Positions 1-11,499 of a DNA stretch of 64,000 nucleotides are shown here, piece by piece. This DNA comes from Aspidiotus rigidus (Eukaryota; Arthropoda; Insecta; Hemiptera; Diaspididae): the NCBI GenBank assembly GCA_035079385.1, contig JAVHKY010000004.1, positions 20,305,001-20,369,000 on the forward strand. The letters are read 5' to 3'. How positions within the stretch are numbered: the first letter of the stretch is position 1; each line of letters begins with the position of its first letter. A model generated the notes under the pieces. The model searched no databases, was not told where the DNA came from, and saw only the letters and a list, made by a program, of their open reading frames with translations. A program made the translations under genes and the position numbers.

Positions 1-1707
1 AGATTGAGTGCGACTCTGCGCGATATCTAGTGGGATAAATCATCTCAGCATTTTCACAGTACCGAAATTTAACACCGCGTCGACGGCGAGTTAGAGATCT
101 TATGTTTTTAGAAGGTCTGTATTAGCGACACAACTGATGGTGGGGTGATACCCGAAGTACTTTTGTAAGCTTACTACTCAAGTAGAATATTGTACCTTTG
201 AGAACTTTCCTATTGAGGTAGAAGCAAACAGGTCTCCTCCAGAGACACTTGGTGTTGTATTTTTAATCCTCACTCCACCTTGGAAGCTAACTAGCTGACA
301 GGCTCACCCACTCCTCAGAGCTCGTTCGTCTCTCCTTTTCCTGCTATTGCTTAGCCTGATTTTAGCCTGGTATACTACGAGTTAGCCTACACTCACAAGT
401 CGAATTGCCCCTCCTAGCCCGAAAAAATCGATGATCTATTGATGAATCCGAAATCAATATAACCGACTTTCGATGTATCTATTTTGGTCATGGTGATGTC
501 ATAGTAAGGTCTCTCCAACAGTGACTGTTTTAGCTCAGTATGAGCCCAATTTTCCACGTATTTGGCTAGATATTTGATGGGCTCACTCGCTCCGTTCATT
601 CGCCTCTCACTCTCCACCCACCTTTTCTAGCCATGTATAAGCTTAATATTCTTTGTTTTAGGCTATTTGACTGACGGGCTTATTCGCTCCACTTGTTCAC
701 CTTCCTGCCTTCAAAATATCCAAACTAGTACTATATACTAGGGGCCTCATATATCTTATTTAGACTAACTAGCTCATCCCGCGAAAATTTTTCGAAGTCC
801 CTTAATCAGGTCAAGGTCGCATATGTGTAAAAAAATTTAAACTAGTCTCGTAGGCTTCATATTGTCTGTTTACCTTCAGAGATCTATAATGGACCGTCCA
901 TGCATCTAAGGGAAACTTAGCTAGATCTAGGGCTCCATACTTGGATGTTGATCAAATTGACGTAGAGTGGGAGCACACCTCTCCCATGCAAACAGGCTCA
1001 ATGTCTCTTTCCATTTGCCATTCTATTACCCGTCAATTTCATCGCCTATTCTGGTTATTAGGCTGAATTCTGGAAGATATAATACAAATTTTTAGAATAC
1101 TTGTGCTGAAGGAATCAAAAGAATTTTCAAGCAAGCGTAAGAGCAGTAAGTTTCGAAGTAGCACATATTATAAATATGGATGCGCATGTTTACATTCTTA
1201 ATTCGATTTTTTGCCCACAACTCGCGGTTTTTATTGTCTTTGAATCTTATCCCTCTTACAATCTCTGCTCGATTACCTATCAAAATTTATTGCAGTTCCT
1301 GCGCGTAGATATAGAACAATTAATATTTAAACATATGTGCGTCTGGTTTATTTGACATAATTTCTAACGTAAAAATTTTCTCTCTCACCTGGATATCTTT
1401 TGGTAATAAACCCCAACGAATCGGAAAATGAAGCTAAGTTTCTTTCGACACTTGGTTGGCTGTTTGTGGATTTCCACTATCCCTCTACTCTGCAAAATTG
1501 AGATCGACGCGTAAGTATTTGGCCGACACTAATGTGTACTCATCAATGTTCTTTATACTGCTATATCCGATTAACGTTTTCAAATTTCCACTCTACAGAG
1601 TACTGACTAAAGTGGAGAAATCAGCTGCGAATGCAGAGGTGAGGATTTCTTACATGACCATTCCTCGATAGAGTGTCTGATTCATAGGGTGACTTTTTTA
1701 CCTCTAG
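1..1707. repeat. Non-coding DNA with dispersed repeat fragments
   Basis: No convincing gene. The stretch carries fragments of a dispersed family marked by a box close to ctcactcgctccgctcgttc (around 580-604, 665-700 and, more diverged, 300-330) and by runs resembling tagcctagtatac. The same box recurs near 7230, 31230, 42650, 57260 and 58795. A possible small exon at 1600-1639 has a pyrimidine-rich acceptor (ttccactctacag) and a gtgagg donor, and could be a 5' exon of the phosphatase at 1.7 kb, but nothing in its translation confirms this. Confidence 0.5.
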
Positions 1708-2908
1708 ATTTTCTTGGATGATGAAATGCAACAAGTATGGGTACCTACAAATTTGCAATCGTTATCATCTGAACAGAAAAAAAAATTCAAGCATTCATTC
1801 GACACTATCTTCCTCGATTGTGGTGGAGTGTTATACGATCGTGGTGGCGTTATAAATAACGCTCACGAAGCCGTAAGAGAACTCATAAAGGAAGAGAAAA
1901 CCATTTACTACGTTACCAACAGTAGCATGATGAACAAAGGGCAAATAATTCAAAGGCTCAAAAATTCCGGGTTTGACAGCGCTACCGAAAAGTCAGTGAT
2001 AACCCCTATGGGCTTGGTAGCTGATTATGTTCGAGACAAGCTGCCACCGGGTAAGTCAGTTTACGTGATTGGTTCTGAATTACTTTGTGACGAAGTACGT
2101 CGGTATGATATTCACTGTTTCGGACCTGGCAAAGACGAAATGAACGATCAAATGATTAAAGATATATCCAAGTAAATAATAATTAAAATTTAAATTGACG
2201 CTTTTTAAATTATAATAAATTTTTTATTTTTAAAGGCACTGACGTCAACAAAAACAAAAACACACAAATTAAACCCGACGTTTCGACGACTCTGTCGTCT
2301 TCATCAGGGGCAATCTGATGAAGACGACAGAGTCGTCGAAACGTCGGGTTTAATTTGTGTGTTTTTGTTTTTGTTGACGTCAGTGCCTTTAAAAATAAAA
2401 AATTTATTATGATATATCCAAGGTTGATCTTGAGCTACCCGATAATGTTGGGGCAGTAATCGTCGGGTATGACATTCATATTAACTACTTGAAAATTCTG
2501 AAAGCGCTTCGATTTCTGAGGAATAAGGAATGTTTATACATTGCCTTGACCCTGGCCCCAACAGTTTCTCTAAAAACAACTGATAGATTTCCGGCCGGAG
2601 GAGCGTTCGCAGCTGCGATCACTGCAGGCAGTAGCCGTGTTCCATTTGTTCTAGGAAAACCTGGTCCGCTTCTGATTGAAATGCTGAAAAATAGAGCGAA
2701 GGACCCACAACGAGCGCTGTTTGTCGGTGATCAATTGGACACTGATATATTGACGGGCAACAAGTGTTATTTCAGAACGTTATTCGTATTGAGTGGATAT
2801 CAGAGTTTGGATGATATCAAGAAATACGTCGGATCGAAGGATCCTGATGACCAAATGTGCATTCCCGGCTACTATACAAATTCTTTTTCCGATTTAATTT
2901 TTGATTGA
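1708..2908 (+). pseudogene. HAD-superfamily phosphatase (phosphoglycolate / p-nitrophenyl phosphatase type), disrupted
   Basis: Two collinear coding blocks, 1708-2172 and 2411-2908, together encode a HAD phosphatase of the PGP / 4-nitrophenylphosphatase family, cytosolic enzymes that remove phosphate from small metabolites. An acceptor-like site (tttacctctag) precedes 1708; the first in-frame ATG is at 1726. Visible motifs are motif I FLDCGGVLY, motif II YVTNSS, the motif III lysine in LGKPGPLL, and motif IV VGDQLDTDI. Family members normally have DxD in motif I (DCDGV); here the second Asp is Gly, which should impair catalysis. The region before RFPAGG is also diverged from the usual ATN-D pattern. 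A 238-bp mini-PLE with a 12-bp target duplication splits the frame and puts a stop directly after the left target copy, leaving 153 codons counted from a TTG at 1714, or 149 from the ATG. Apart from the insertion the frame is open, so decay looks recent. A functional paralogue elsewhere is likely (inference). Confidence 0.8.
2173..2410. mobile_element. Palindromic mini-Penelope-like element with hammerhead-like motif
   Basis: The insertion is flanked by perfect 12-bp copies of gatatatccaag (2161-2172 and 2411-2422). It consists of a left extension of about 30 nt, then two inverted arms of roughly 100 bp around a short centre near 2308-2314. The arrangement (inverted pLTR-like arms plus a 30-45-nt extension on one side, target duplication over 10 bp) matches Penelope-like retroelements. 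No protein is encoded. On the minus strand the left arm (about 2272-2312) has a hammerhead-type core CUGAUGA, stem II GACGAC/GUCGUC, GAA, then ACGU and C. A CCC/GGG stem I is possible. One extra A lies between the core and stem II. Confidence 0.8.
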
Positions 2909-4620
2909 ACTTTGCATGTGATTTCGTATTATCAATATTGCTCTACAATGCTGATTTATTTCTCCATATATTTTCAAACACCTGGGTCCAAATATAAATG
3001 ATAAGCACTTAACAAATCCAACCGATACTCAATGGCATCCACCGTTCTCGCATTTGTATCAGAGTTCGAAATTGAAAATCAAGTAGCCTACATAAAGAGA
3101 GGAAATGATTTGGGAATAAAGGTTCTAGAAAGGAAAGACTCGCACTCTCCAGATTATTTGGGCTCTTACCGCCTCTTTGATCTGAATCAGGGCTGGGCTA
3201 GGATATTGTCGTCGATTATTGCGAATTCGCGCTGAGAAATCGACTGCAGGCCCGCGTTTTATTGAACTGACAATTCGACGCATCTGAGCAGTCGATTTTA
3301 GGTAAATGAAAACTTAGGAGAAGACTCGAAATCGACCTAAAATCGATGCAACTCGACTTGAGGTCGTTTACAACAATACAGTATAATTATCGTCGTAATT
3401 TCGGCCATAACTTTGAAAAGCGGTCGATTTGACGTCAAATTAATGGTCGACATGGTTCCTAGGCTAGGTTGCTCTATTTATAGCTTACTAGGTCATACAT
3501 TATCTCAAAATTCAAAATTTTTCCGGATCCTCAAAGAAGGTCAAGGCCACGCCTGCTGTCCTATTACGTCATCAAAGGAAACTCCATCAAACAGGTTCCT
3601 TGCACTCCTAATTAACTTCGAAAACGAACCCTAATTTGTGGATCGGTTCCAAGGACACCTCGGAACCAAAATTCTCACAAACTCCTCTGTTTCAACTAAT
3701 ATGCTGTAATTCAGTCTCACTCCCTTCGAATTTTTCTTTCAATCTGATACATTCCATCTCTGTAATGTCTATGACTGTTCAAATGTTCCTAAAAAGTTCT
3801 TTTTAGCTTTACTTCATTCGACAACAGGTCACCCTAAGAGTAGCAAGTTTTTGCACCAGTTTCTGATTTTAGCGACTTCTATCCATAATCCTCCGTCTCA
3901 TTTGTATACTAGATCAGCATTCATGCATATAAAATTGATATATTGTACAGTGTGCAGATTTTATGCACATTACATCATGTGACCACAAAATAACTTTATT
4001 GCAATCGTGTACTATTTTCCAACATCATTGACCTTCTACCATAATATACAAACCGAACTGATCAAACATCTTCTGTAGTCGTAGATACGCAGTAATTTAC
4101 GTTTGTTGAAGCTTACCAATATAACTCACCTTTATATTATCTCACCGCGCTAATCGTTACATGCATATAACTCTGGAGAATTCGACCTCTTATACTATGT
4201 ATTTGAGTATTAGCCTACATCATCGTATAATTGAGACGCGATGTCGTAAATTACGACAAAGTCCAGCTCGGAGGCGAGCGACGCCAATAATAAAATACGG
4301 ATCAGCGAAAACTCGTGGCTGATATAAAAATTTACTATGTGTAGACGAAAACACGTCAATTATGTCGCAAATTATCTGAAATGTGGGTGAAAAAAATTTG
4401 CACTTGCTTCGAGGAACTCTTTGGAACGAGATATGAATTTTCGGTGGAAAATAATATCACTTGCCCGAAGCGAAAGAGTTTCACTGACCTTTTACAGGAA
4501 CCTGACTCCAAAACCTCAGAGTAGACGTCATCGTCGTTACCGATGACTTCTTGTCTTAATTTGAACAGACTTGAGAACCGGTTCCATGAAAAAATAATCC
4601 AATCTGTACAATTAACAGAT
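2909..4620. other. Intergenic, no gene recognised
   Basis: Ordinary AT-rich sequence. Short open frames near 3032-3235 and 3413-3634 have no recognisable domain. One TGACGTCA palindrome lies at 3430. No tRNA, tandem repeat or intact mobile element is seen. Confidence 0.4.
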
Positions 4621-4880
4621 CAAGCTTCTATTGTTTGATTATGGACTCGTACCCTCGTCACGCGTTTCGCACTAGCCCTGCTCCAAGTCTAGCCACCGAA
4701 TCAGGTTATTTACCTTTATATTTTCGTCAAATTCACTTAACTGCCAGTCTCACGAAATGTAGCCACCTCTGTCTTACAACTTCCTCGAACCCAGTTCACA
4801 ACACTCTCATTAATTCCATCTCAAACCGTCCTACTGATCGCAATACTTCCAACAACATGCTCTACTTTCTCACCCATTTC
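4620..4880 (+). mobile_element. LINE reverse transcriptase fragment
   Basis: The translation contains HAFRTSPAPSLATESGYLPL, a pattern found after the catalytic core of reverse transcriptases from non-LTR elements that also carry an RNase H domain. A related fragment is at 42.3 kb (AFRTYYAPSPDAESDYLPL). The copy is truncated on both sides. It is followed by the dispersed repeat into which the PLE at 4969 inserted. Confidence 0.6.
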
Positions 4881-5087
4881 CTTCCCAAAAAAAAAGATAC
4901 CTCAAAGTGGCTCTTGTGGGGTGAACAGATTTTCTGGCGTAGCCAAATGAATAAAGATCATGTTTCATAGAATTGACCCGGTTCTCAAGTTTACGGTCGG
5001 ACATGTCGAAGAAAAGCTCCACAATACTCGAAAAAGTAAACTGGAGGGTAATTTGCAAGAACCGCAGAAAAATATACAGGAAGCCGC

Positions 5088-5119
5088 GAGCGCGCTTTCG
5101 GTTAAACAACCATTCTCAA
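5088..5119 (-). ncRNA. Hammerhead-like motif in PLE1 terminal repeat
   Basis: Read on the minus strand: UUGAGAA, one U, stem II GGUU/AACC closed by GUUU, then GAA, the palindrome AGCGCGCU, and C. It shares its layout with motifs at 2.3, 23.6 and 54.7 kb, but the core departs from CUGAUGA. Self-cleavage is unproven. Confidence 0.4.
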
Positions 5120-5196
5120 GCGATGGGAAAAGAGAACAGTCCCAACGACGGAGGAGAAGAAATCATGATTGAACTAGCGAAGTATGAGACTGTGAG

Positions 5197-5781
5197 TCAT
5201 ACTTGTAAACTAGCTCGACCAACCCCTCGTCCGGAATTTATATTATCGCTATTAAGATAACGAATAATTTCAATGTTTTCCAGAGCACGGCGTTTGAAGT
5301 AAGCCTTCTCTCTGAGGAGGAGGGTTTCTGACCCCTCCCTGAAACCATGACCACTAGTTATAAGGTGGTCAGCAAATGCGGATTCGCCCAAATGCCTTTT
5401 TCCCCAATCTTTTAGGTGTTCAGCCACTCTAATTTTAATCTGACGACTAGTCTCGCCTACATACTCGTACATCCCATTACAGTCCCTGCAAGCTATGCTA
5501 TAAACTCCGCTCTTTTCAAGGGGCGGGATAGGGTCCTTTGACCTGAATAGTAGCCCTTTTACCGTCGTAGGATTATAAAACACCGGACGGAAACCGAAGG
5601 GGCGGAGGGCGCGACTCAATTTCGAAGAAAATTTACCCAAGAAGGGGAGTTTAATGAAACGGGTTTTTCTATCGACAGAAGAGTCGCGGGGGAGGGAGGT
5701 AGTTGAATTAAGGCAATTCCGCGTGATCTTCCTCCGGACCATAAGGTCAATGTCCACGTTGACCTCATTCACTCTAGCCAA
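5197..5781 (-). CDS. PLE GIY-YIG endonuclease domain
   Basis: This is the C-terminal endonuclease of PLE1, which nicks target DNA for insertion. Order: linker VNVDIDLMVRRK, then SGVYSIACRDCNGMYEYVGETSRQIKIRVAEH, given here as the blocks SGVYSIACRDC, YEYVGETSR and IKIRVAEH. These fit the PLE GIY-YIG signature with its conserved Cys pair and catalytic Arg, followed by a SAFADHLITSGH segment. The frame is open for 194 codons. It is really the 3' half of one polyprotein with the reverse transcriptase upstream, so the Met at 5781 is not a natural start. Confidence 0.85.
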   Translation of the reverse strand: MARVNEVNVDIDLMVRRKITRNCLNSTTSLPRDSSVDRKTRFIKLPFLGKFSSKLSRALRPFGFRPVFYNPTTVKGLLFRSKDPIPPLEKSGVYSIACRDCNGMYEYVGETSRQIKIRVAEHLKDWGKRHLGESAFADHLITSGHGFREGSETLLLREKAYFKRRALENIEIIRYLNSDNINSGRGVGRASLQV

Positions 5782-6036
5782 GTATTTTATAATATTGAGT
5801 TCTTTTTGGAAAGCTGCTTGGTTCAGCGGGATGCGGGTTAGCCGACGAATAAAACTATTAAACGCCGCGAACTTGTGAGAAACGGGACCGTGGACGATAA
5901 TATCGGTCGAAGTGTCTTTTCTATGTATTGAAAACTCGTGGACTCCATCTCTAACTGAGATGGTGAGATCTAAGAAGTTAATATTAGAACCTCCAACCTC
6001 TAAGGTAAATTTGATGGAGGGATATTGAACGTTAAG

Positions 6037-6911
6037 CTACTTAAGAAACTCACCAAGGAGATCTTGGAGACCGGTCCACGTACATAGAACATCATCTACA
6101 TACCTGTACCAATAATGGACGTAATCCAGGAATACTTGGCCTGAGGTGAAGAGGTCAGCCTCAAATTTGGACATGAAGATCTTCGACACAAGGGAACCCA
6201 AAGGGGATCCGATAGAAATGCCAACCTCCTCTGGGAACTCGTAGAATTTCCCATTAAACTTGCAAAAATTGGGAGACCAACATACATTAAGTAAATTAAA
6301 GAATTCTTGCAACTCTTCATGAGGAGTATTAAAACGAACGAGGAGGTCACCCATATGTTGCATGGCGACAGTTCTCGGTATGTTGGGGAACAGGCCGACA
6401 ACGTCAAAAGAGTATAGAGTGTTACCCGGAGGAAGTAAATGGTCTTTAAGTTTGTCGGCTAAGGAAACAGAATTTTTAATCGAGTAAGTAGACTCGCACT
6501 CAATGCGAGATTTAAACCATCTATCCAAGTATTTAGCGAGAGAGTAAGCGGGGGAGGAGACATAAGATACAACAGGACGCATCGGAGTATCCTTTTTGTG
6601 TATCTTAGGCAGCCCATAGAGGAGGGGGGCACCGGATTCGGTTCAAGCAGGCATTTTTTAGTCGAGGGTTTGCTTATTAGAACAGAACTCCCATTAATAA
6701 CCTTCCTAACATCTTTAACGTACTTAGGGAAATTGCAGTCAGTATTTTCAATGGCCCTACACTGGTAAAGCACATCTTCAACTTTGGTAACGTAGGTTGA
6801 CTTCTCCATAACGACTATAGAATTCCCTTTATCAGCCTTCGTGAGCAATGAATCCTCCTCCTTGAGCTTCCTCCTCAAACCCTTGATCACCTCCCTCACA
6901 GTGCCATTCAT
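6037..6911 (-). pseudogene. PLE reverse transcriptase (broken)
   Basis: The protein copies PLE RNA into DNA at the target site. N-terminal part (6911 towards 6620): TKADKGNSIVV and LEPNPVPP are typical of PLE polymerases. Central part: motif A region YSFDVVGLFPNIP, a SIGSPLGS block, and the catalytic box YRYVDDVLCTW, so both Asp-bearing motifs are intact. Two lesions are visible. A frameshift near 6620, in a G-rich run, separates the N-terminal frame from the frame holding the catalytic motifs. A nonsense codon follows GEFLK at 6037; the related copy at 22.8 kb has Tyr there. Reading resumes without a break into the GIY-YIG part. The copy is therefore young but not autonomous. Confidence 0.85.
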
Positions 6912-7022
6912 GCACGGAAAAGCGCGCTCGCGGCTTCCTGTATATTTTTCTGCAGTTCTTGCAAATTGCCCTCCAGTTTACTTTTTCGAGTATTGTGGAG
7001 CTTTTCTTCGATCATGTTTCAT

Positions 7023-7680
7023 GTCCGTCTTAGTATACGAGTATTTTAATGTCACTATGGTTGTGTAAATGGAATATACAGAACAAATACTGATATGCTT
7101 AGCAATCTATATCATCTGTACTACACCTCAGTACATACCAGGGTGGCTTCCGGGTGCTTACATGCTTTACTCGTTCACCCGCCTTCTTGGTCTAGTTTGA
7201 GTCTAGTTAATTATATTTCAAGCTACTAGCTTTCAAGGGCTCACTCCCTCCGCTCGTTGTAAGGAATAACCAAAACCAAAAGCATACAAGGTGTACTCGC
7301 AGATTTCTGAATCACCTACGGATTATAAGGAATGGAGTTAAACAAGGGGTGGCAGGGAACCTCTTTCATAGGGTATGTGGGATCTGAAAAATGTAGATTG
7401 TGACCAGATTTTGGAGCTATGTATATATAAGAGAAACTGATAAGAGGGGACTTACAAAAACACTGAATCAGATTGTGACGTCACAAGGCGAGCTCCGAAC
7501 TTTGTCGGCCGGGTGGACGGTAAACGGTAGATGTTTTTTCCGAAAAACCCCTCAAAACGGGTTCCATGTTGAACATTTTTCTCACAAAATCTTCGAGTCC
7601 GTTACTTTGAGGAAGAGGGGGACGTACTCGCAGATTTTCGCATTGGGGTGGGCTGAGACTAAAGACATGAAACATGTAAA
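7023..7680. repeat. Dispersed repeat mosaic
   Basis: Contains the box ggctcactccctccgctcg (about 7238-7256), one TGACGTCA at 7476, and near 7665 the near-palindrome gacatgaaacatgt, which recurs at 31840 and, diverged, at 22100 and 58635. No gene. Confidence 0.5.
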
Positions 7681-7689
7681 AATTTACTT

Positions 7690-8590
7690 CCATTGCCTAA
7701 CCTCTCGAACCTTACCTACACCTAAAATAATATACAAACTATGTCAACTACCCGAAAAAGCTACCAATCCCGCAATTTACCGCTACCTTGGAGTATTTGA
7801 CTCTTTTCTCGACCCTACTCTTTGTTTTTCAGCTGGACCAAAACTCGAAAACCAAATCGGTTTCTCACTTTCAATTGGCAATCGACACCGCAACTCCGTA
7901 TCAATGAAGTACAAGCCAGCTAGCTTTCTTTGCTTAGAAACAATACTAACCCTCTTCGTCCCACCAAAGCGCTTTTTCCTGATCGCCACTGACTCCTTAT
8001 CCACCTTAACAGCAATTTACAATGTACACTCTACACACCCACTTACCTCACGCATCCATTCTCTCCTCACAACTTTGCCATCCATTCACTACGACAACTT
8101 TCGTCTGGATTCCCAGTCATATACGAGGATCTAAGGTAATGAAAAAGTCTATTTAGCCGCCAAAACTTCCACGAATCAAGTCTCTTCTTCTTCGCCCTAA
8201 TAATGATCTCACTGACACCATCCACCTCACAATTACGGACGAATGGATGACACTCCGAAAAAATCAAATTTCATCAAACAAATTAACCTAATTAAAACCA
8301 TTACCCTTCGCGTTAGCTTCATCACATCAAGAATCCCGCCGTCACGAAATCTACCTTACAGGTCTCCGAATTGATCACACGCAACTGACACACACTCACT
8401 TGCTTTCAAAGCTCTTCTCGCTCTCATGCGAACATTGAGTCGCCCACATTTTGGTATGTCTATCTTTAGCCTCTTTCCGCCACACCCACCAAATTTCACC
8501 AGTCATGGAAACATTTCTCGCCGATAACCTGTCATCTTTCCAAAACATCATCTCTCATCTAGAAGCAGCTAATTACATCCAACGCATCTA
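7690..8590 (+). mobile_element. LINE 3' end with RNase H and zinc-knuckle remains
   Basis: The frame holds an RNase H-like block: FSAGPKLENQIGFS where YTDGS-type catalytic sequence is expected, then FLIATDSLSTLTAIYN. In a shifted frame follows the His segment SHIRGSKGNEKV. Further on come GLRIDHTQLTHTHL and a CEHC / AHILVCLSLA block, resembling the C-terminal Cys/His motif of RNase H-bearing LINEs. The first catalytic Asp is replaced, and stops and frameshifts are present, so the copy is dead. The 5' part is missing. Confidence 0.75.
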
Positions 8591-8599
8591 AAATCAATT

Positions 8600-9579
8600 C
8601 ACCATCAAGCTCATAATCCGAGTGCAGATCAGAGCTCGTAAAAATGAAATAAAATGAATTGCAAACTTTACAATGACAGCGGGGAACCCGCAATGGACGC
8701 GAATGCGCGGTACTTTTTTGAAAGTTGAAATTTTTTCAAGTCTCCCCCCCCCATCATACGTATACAGCTTGAATTCGACATTTTTCCAAGTCCCCCTCCC
8801 ATCATATATATTAGCTCTGAAGTCGAAATTCTCCTAAGTCCCCCTTCTATCATATTATATAGCTCGAAGGTCGAAATTTTTTCAAATCCCACAGCTTACC
8901 GGACGGCACCCGGTGGCTATCACATATAGGTTCCAAGCCAAAATTTTTCCAAAACTTGTAATCTTTGCTTGATTACGTTGCCAACCTCAGACGCACTCGC
9001 GGAAATTTCTTGAACCCCCCCCCCCTCCCCCAACAGAAGGATGGCGGCTTCCCCACTAAAAAAATATTTTTTGGTGAAATTTTGCTTGTTTCACTGCCTC
9101 GTAATTAACTGGCTGTCATTCCAAGTATGACTTGAATCCATCCGCATCAATCTTCCTTCCCCAGAACCGGTTGAAAGTTTAGGGGGCAACCATTGTCAAT
9201 CATATCTCCTCCTCCCTACCAGGAAAACAACTTACAGCCCTTTGACCAGCTGTACTTCCTTCACGGTGGGAGAGAGCAAGTGGTTTTACTCTCCTTTTAC
9301 GTAGCTAAAATAATTTTCATCGTCCTTCGAATGGAAGATTCGCAAAAGGGTGGCGGAAGGAATTCAATGTAAATTGAGCCATAAGACATACAGATAGATT
9401 TCCCAGTGACGTCATATAACATTGCTGACTTGCTGTTGCTACAGTTCCTCTCTCTCTCTCTCCTGGCTCCAAGTCGAATAAACGAACAAAATGTAAACAA
9501 CAGAGTTTACATGTGAATTCTCATGAGAAAAAATTGGGTTGTTTAGACTACTTACGTATCAATAGTTGGAAAATTGCAG
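8600..9579. repeat. Dispersed satellite monomers and non-coding DNA
   Basis: At 8700-8900 there are four degenerate units of the roughly 45-50-bp family (atcatatatagctc, gtcgaaatttttcc, aagtccccctcc) that is tandemly arrayed at 43.2-45.4 kb. A run of C lies near 9016-9035. The remainder to 9579 shows one TGACGTCA (9407), a short CT run (9442-9462) and no gene. Confidence 0.6.
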
Positions 9580-9708
9580 GTTTTTAAAGATCTTGGTAAT
9601 CTTTCTTTGGAAAACGACCAAACGTTATCACTGTGTGAATTAGATGGGAGGAAAGTTGTTCACATTTTGGTTGTTCGCCCGGATCTCAGACGCAGCCATA
9701 AGGCGTGA
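9580..9708 (+). CDS. Possible terminal coding exon, unidentified
   Basis: A 42-codon frame ending in TGA follows an acceptor-like site (gttggaaaattgcag). The translation includes DLGNLSLENDQTLSLCELDG and RKVVHILVVRPDL. Composition looks protein-like, with a QTLSLCELDG..VVHILV pattern loosely reminiscent of the end of a ubiquitin-like fold. No upstream exon was identified and the family is not recognised. It could be a real last exon, a pseudogene fragment or chance. Confidence 0.25.
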   Translation, partial: VFKDLGNLSLENDQTLSLCELDGRKVVHILVVRPDLRRSHKA

Positions 9709-11490
9709 CTTGTATCGATCTTCTACAGCACGTGTTTACTTGTACAAAGGAATCCCCTCCTTATTCCCTTCCTCGGCGGTTATTGCGAAAGCTCACTGAG
9801 GCCATTAGAGTGTACCTTTTCCTTCTTGGGGATCGAGACATCTCCTCACTCCCTCAGCGTCTGATAATCCAGAATTTACATATAGGTTGTGATTTGTCAC
9901 GTGTACTCTTAATTGTGACAATGTTAATTACCTATATGAAAAATTAGACTTTATAATTCTGCTCTTAAGGAGATGACTGGACAGAGGAAATTCACGTCAT
10001 TATCGATTATTATGTACGTGTAATTGCGATGTATATACGAAGCACATACTGTATAGAGAGATCCGGTATGATTTACGATGCTAATACGTAAGAACGAGCT
10101 CGAATCTCGTCGAACGGTGGTCGCGTGTTACAAATTTTTTTTTCTTCTCCTGCAGTCATGATCGTGCATAACAGTGGAAGACAACGAGGAACTTTCAATA
10201 ATGAGTTACATTCATTACAATGTCCCTCATAAAGTTCGCGTTCGCAACTTGATAATTTATCGATAGCATCATCGACGTCGAGTACCGGATCGTGAATTTT
10301 TGTTTTGTTTTTAATTGTCATTCGGGAATTTTTGCAAGCTGTCGAATCATTTCACACTCTTTTTGTGAGGATTGAGACGCAATTTTCGTCAACTAAAAAT
10401 AATAAAGAGTTCGTCGTCACTCTTTTACGAATTCGGGTATTATCGAAAGACGACAATTAGCTCGACGAATTTTTCATTGTTTACGTTGCAAAAAAAAAAA
10501 AAAAAAAAAAGTAAACTGTCTAAGACCACTCTTAAGCTTCGCATCTCCACGATTAAATTCATTCTCGTCTACCTGGTGTCCGTGTCGGATCTTACGTGCG
10601 TGAAGTTCCGGAAAATTTGTGCGACTATAACATAAATTCTGATCTCATTATAATTCTTCTCGTCCATCAAACTCTAAAAGTAAGTTCAAGTGAATATCGT
10701 TTGTATTGTTGAAATCGAATTTGTGAATTTTTGAGTACGGGTTTTCAACCTCGTGATTTAATTGAGCTCTGAAAAAATGGTTGATGAAATATTCGCGAAT
10801 TTAAATGTGCTTATGTGGGGTTTCCAAAGAAAATTTCTCTACAGACTTACAATTCTTATCCTGCTGGATCGTTATGTGATACCATACTGAATGCAAATGC
10901 CTCAAAAATTGATTAGTGTATTACATTATCACTGAGTCAACGCTATTCGATATTTTCCAGTACATTGAGGAGCTAGCCTTTTCTATATTTGTATACCCCG
11001 CCCCCGTCACATTAGGAACAGTCAAGGTCGTATCACAAAAAGGTTGCCTCATATTGGTTGCATTACGCTAATTCATACCCTCCTATAAAGTACACTTATG
11101 TAAAAATGAATGATTAAATAAAAAGTCCTTGAGAGTTACTTGAGTGAAGTCCGCCCTTGTTTCCTCTCCTCTGTCTCAAAAAAAGACTACAATGTCAGCG
11201 TTTCCAAGATGTCTGTTCAAGTCTGGTCCTCCCTCTTTTTCAGGTTCTTTTTTTTGATATCTAGTTTGAAAGCGATTTTTTCTAACACCTCTCCTTGTTC
11301 ATGATTTACGAGTTTGAAGCGCACAACAAAATGGTAAACCATGACAATAATTTTTTTTTTAAATCGCGGAACATCAAAACTATTTTCCATAAATTTCAAA
11401 ACAAAAAATATACAATTCTTGAACAAATAAATGAGAAGAAAGTAAAGTCCCCTGAAATTTTAAAAAGAAACATTTTCTATGGGGAGGGGC
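9709..11490. other. Intergenic, no gene recognised
   Basis: Mostly unique AT-rich DNA. An A-tract lies at 10490-10510. Small frames, for example 10073-10321 minus and 10372-10635 plus, have no recognisable domain and are within chance length. Confidence 0.4.
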
Positions 11491-11499
11491 CTTTTTGAA

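Larger units (their letters stand above)
4969..7009 (-). mobile_element. Near-complete Penelope-like retroelement (PLE1)
   Basis: A 2.04-kb element is bounded by a perfect 13-bp target duplication, gatcatgtttcat (4956-4968 and 7010-7022). Inverted terminal arms of about 90 bp (5008-5096 and 6920-7009) differ by only a few bases, and a 39-nt extension lies outside the left arm. Both are known PLE features. Reverse transcriptase followed by a GIY-YIG endonuclease is encoded on the minus strand, which is the canonical PLE order. The target belongs to a dispersed repeat whose uninterrupted version is at about 31050-31075. Confidence 0.9.

Noticed and set aside
2161..2422. Splicing out of the mini-PLE from the phosphatase gene
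   Set aside because: A gtaaat donor at the left target copy and an AG at the right copy exist, but joining them removes one base and shifts the frame.
7481..8267. Minus-strand frames across the LINE
   Set aside because: They are shadows of the plus-strand RNase H region.
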